Positions 62,385 through 64,000 of a DNA stretch of 64,000 nucleotides are shown here, one piece after another (positions within the stretch are counted from its first letter, which is position 1; each line of letters begins with the position of its first letter). The translations under genes were made by a program, and so were the position numbers. The notes under the pieces are model-generated. The model searched no databases and was not told the DNA's origin. It was given only the letters and a program-made list of their open reading frames with translations. The DNA lies in contig NZ_CP182485.1 in assembly GCF_048282545.1 (NCBI RefSeq), forward strand, positions 1,736,001 to 1,800,000, read 5' to 3'. This DNA comes from Opacimonas immobilis. GTDB taxonomy: Bacteria > Pseudomonadota > Gammaproteobacteria > Enterobacterales > Alteromonadaceae.

Positions 62385-63575
62385 TTACAGCACACTCACC
62401 AAGGCCTTGGCCAGTGTATCCACGTTAGATTGGTTGATACCCGCAATATTCACACGCGAAGAATCAACAAAATACACGCTGTGCTCAGCACGGACTTTTT
62501 GTACTTGCTCTGGTGTGATACACAAGAAAGAGAACATGCCTTTTTGCTCGTTGACGAAGCTAAAGTCTTTGTTGGCACCGTATTCAGCCATCTTGCTGAC
62601 TAACATGGCACGAAGCTGTTTCATGCGCTCACGCATTTCATCGACTTCATTAACCCACATTAGCTTCAATTCTGCATCGTGCAAAATAATATCAACCAGT
62701 GCACCGCCGTACGATGGAGGCATAGAGTAAATGCCACGCGCAACGCTTTGAATTTGCGATTGTGCAATGGATTTTGTTGCGCTGTCATTCGTAATAATCG
62801 CTGCCATGCCGACGCGCTCACGATATAAACCAAAGTTCTTAGAACAAGACGCGGCAATCATGACTTCTGGTAAGTGCTCGGTCATATAACGCATACCGTA
62901 AGCATCTGTTTCTAAATCATCGCCAAAACCTAAATACGCACTGTCTATAAACGGCACCCAACCTTGTTGTTGCGCAACGGCTGTGATCTCACGCCATTGG
63001 GCTTGTGTCAAATCCGCACCAGTAGGGTTGTGACAGCATGCGTGTAATAATACTACATCGCCTTTAGGAATGGTTTTTAATTGCTCTAGCATGGCATCAA
63101 AACGTATCGATGCGTTTGCTTTGTCAAAATATGGATAGGTTTTTAATTCAAGTCCCGCATTGCCAATCAATGGAATATGATTGGCCCACGTTGGGTCAGA
63201 TACCCAAACCGTGGTGTCTTTGTTACAACGAGTGAGTAATTCAGCCAAAATGCGCAATGCACCACAACCACCGGGTGCTTGTACTGCCGCGACACGGTCT
63301 GCAATCAGCGCAGGGTGGGCTGAGCCCAATAAAAGTCCTAGCATGCCATCAATAAAGCCTTGTACACCTTGTGGTGTGATATAGGTTTTGGAATCTTCAA
63401 TGGCTAATAATCGTGTTTGAGCTTCAGCAACTGCTTTGACAATCGGGGTCTTGCCATCTTCATCTTTATAAACACCCACGCCTAAATCGATTTTGTTGGG
63501 GTTGGTATCCGCTTTAAATGCGGCAGATAATCCAAGAATGGGATCGGGAGCAAGGGCAGGGAGAACTTCAAACAC
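62385..63575 (-). CDS. tyrB: Aromatic-amino-acid/aspartate aminotransferase
   Basis: Fold-type I PLP enzyme of 396 residues in the AspC/TyrB group: KIDLGVGVYKDEDGKTPI near 28-45, CCHNPTGADLTQAQW near 185, IDSAYLGFGDD with the PLP Asp and Tyr, and the PLP Lys in SCSKNFGLYRERVG. The group does not by itself separate aspartate from aromatic specificity, so the symbol is provisional. The start is GTG at 63575 with AGGAA upstream. Confidence 0.85.
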   Translation of the reverse strand: MFEVLPALAPDPILGLSAAFKADTNPNKIDLGVGVYKDEDGKTPIVKAVAEAQTRLLAIEDSKTYITPQGVQGFIDGMLGLLLGSAHPALIADRVAAVQAPGGCGALRILAELLTRCNKDTTVWVSDPTWANHIPLIGNAGLELKTYPYFDKANASIRFDAMLEQLKTIPKGDVVLLHACCHNPTGADLTQAQWREITAVAQQQGWVPFIDSAYLGFGDDLETDAYGMRYMTEHLPEVMIAASCSKNFGLYRERVGMAAIITNDSATKSIAQSQIQSVARGIYSMPPSYGGALVDIILHDAELKLMWVNEVDEMRERMKQLRAMLVSKMAEYGANKDFSFVNEQKGMFSFLCITPEQVQKVRAEHSVYFVDSSRVNIAGINQSNVDTLAKALVSVL

Positions 63576-63666
63576 GGTAAATTCCTAATGTGACATTACA
63601 ATAAAAGGGTATTATGCCAGTTTTTTGGGTTCTGTGAACTGAAAATGTGCATATACGACCACTTGT

Positions 63667-64000
63667 TTAACCGCGGTGATGCACACGTCCTGTTTCAATC
63701 CCATTGGCATCGTAACTGCGTTCCTGCCAATCCATTTTGCCGATATTATCGACGGTTAATATGGTCGAACTACGCGTCCCGTAATCAGGCGAGCAGATGA
63801 AGATGGATGAGAGCATTTTTTCCCATGGTTTGGCAATGCCAGTATCCGGTAAATGCTCATCAGACGCGGTCTCACGATTGTGTAAAATCGCAAATAAATC
63901 TTCTATATCCAATTCTCCCGATTTCTGGCAAGCTTTATTTAATGAATCGACACCCAGTTGTACTTTTGGCCATGGGGTGTTTAAGGAAGCATTGGATAAG
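63667..64000 (-). CDS. NRDE/TANGO2-family protein, C-terminal part (cut by window end)
   Basis: The minus-strand frame is open from the window end (64000) to the stop at 63667, giving at least 110 residues. The visible residues LSNASLNTPWPKV, DEHLPDTGIAKPWEK, LSSIFI and DYGTRSSTI are hallmarks of the NRDE (Ser/Thr-rich protein T10/TANGO2) family, in which they form the C-terminal half. The function is not established. A TTG at 63912 is internal, not a start. Confidence 0.85.
   Translation of the reverse strand, partial: LSNASLNTPWPKVQLGVDSLNKACQKSGELDIEDLFAILHNRETASDEHLPDTGIAKPWEKMLSSIFICSPDYGTRSSTILTVDNIGKMDWQERSYDANGIETGRVHHRG

Overview
The window is a bacterial chromosome segment, most likely from a marine gammaproteobacterium of the order Alteromonadales (Alteromonas/Glaciecola-like). 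This rests on protein similarity recalled from memory and on gene order: rne-rluC, yceF/yceD-rpmF-plsX-fabHDG-acpP-fabF-pabC-mltG-tmk-holB-tatD, pabB-nudL-sdaA, alaA-yfbR, yejK/yejL-yejM and fldA-fur all keep the E. coli neighbourhood. Coding density is high. I see no rRNA, no canonical tRNA, no CRISPR array, no insertion sequence and no prophage.

Layout. 1-3830: the 3' end of topA and, facing it, rne, sharing a bidirectional terminator. 4325-6504: rluC, a HAD phosphatase and, convergent, the Maf-type pyrophosphatase yceF. 6599-12718: the fatty-acid and ribosome cluster yceD-rpmF-plsX-fabH-fabD-fabG-acpP-fabF, with an extra promoter before acpP and a terminator between acpP and fabF. 12812-17485: pabC-mltG-tmk-holB-tatD and an FMN-binding protein. 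17514-25447, all on the minus strand: alaA, yfbR, a soluble histidine kinase, a CheB-CheR-PAS fusion, dgt and a small SOS-controlled gene that looks like sulA. 25764-32661: membrane and envelope genes (DUF2189, gmhB-like, lapC/yejM, yejL), yejK, a QueD-like protein, trhO and an EF-hand protein. 32691-43721: a DEAD-box helicase, a 3-oxoacid CoA-transferase with a divergent LysR gene, cysB, sdaA, nudL, pabB, class I fumarase and a CvfB-like RNA-binding protein. 43792-52604: pxpABC (5-oxoproline use), fur, fldA, DUF2788, ybfF, an H-NS-like gene, and the electron-transfer-flavoprotein genes (ETF-QO divergent from etfBA). 52796-64000: an RND efflux pair, a TonB-dependent receptor, a DmdC-type acyl-CoA dehydrogenase with an SDR, an aromatic aminotransferase and the start-truncated NRDE-family gene at the edge.

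How they fit together. The left third is core housekeeping: RNA decay, fatty-acid and lipid supply, replication accessory factors. The right two thirds are central metabolism and acyl-CoA catabolism: CoA-transferase, ETF and ETF-QO, acyl-CoA dehydrogenase, SDR. The ETF genes share a divergent promoter region carrying a palindrome of the LiuR type, which suggests control with branched-chain amino-acid or fatty-acid degradation.

I found no complete new defence or mobile system. The observations most worth following are: a sulA-like gene behind two LexA boxes placed on its promoter; a 74-nt structured element ending in ACCA after the fumarase gene; an interleaved inverted-repeat element between fabG and acpP; promoters so close to rluC and yceD that their mRNAs should be leaderless or nearly so; a YfbR protein whose HD motif reads HE; and a QueD-like protein whose active-site motifs are split over two halves.
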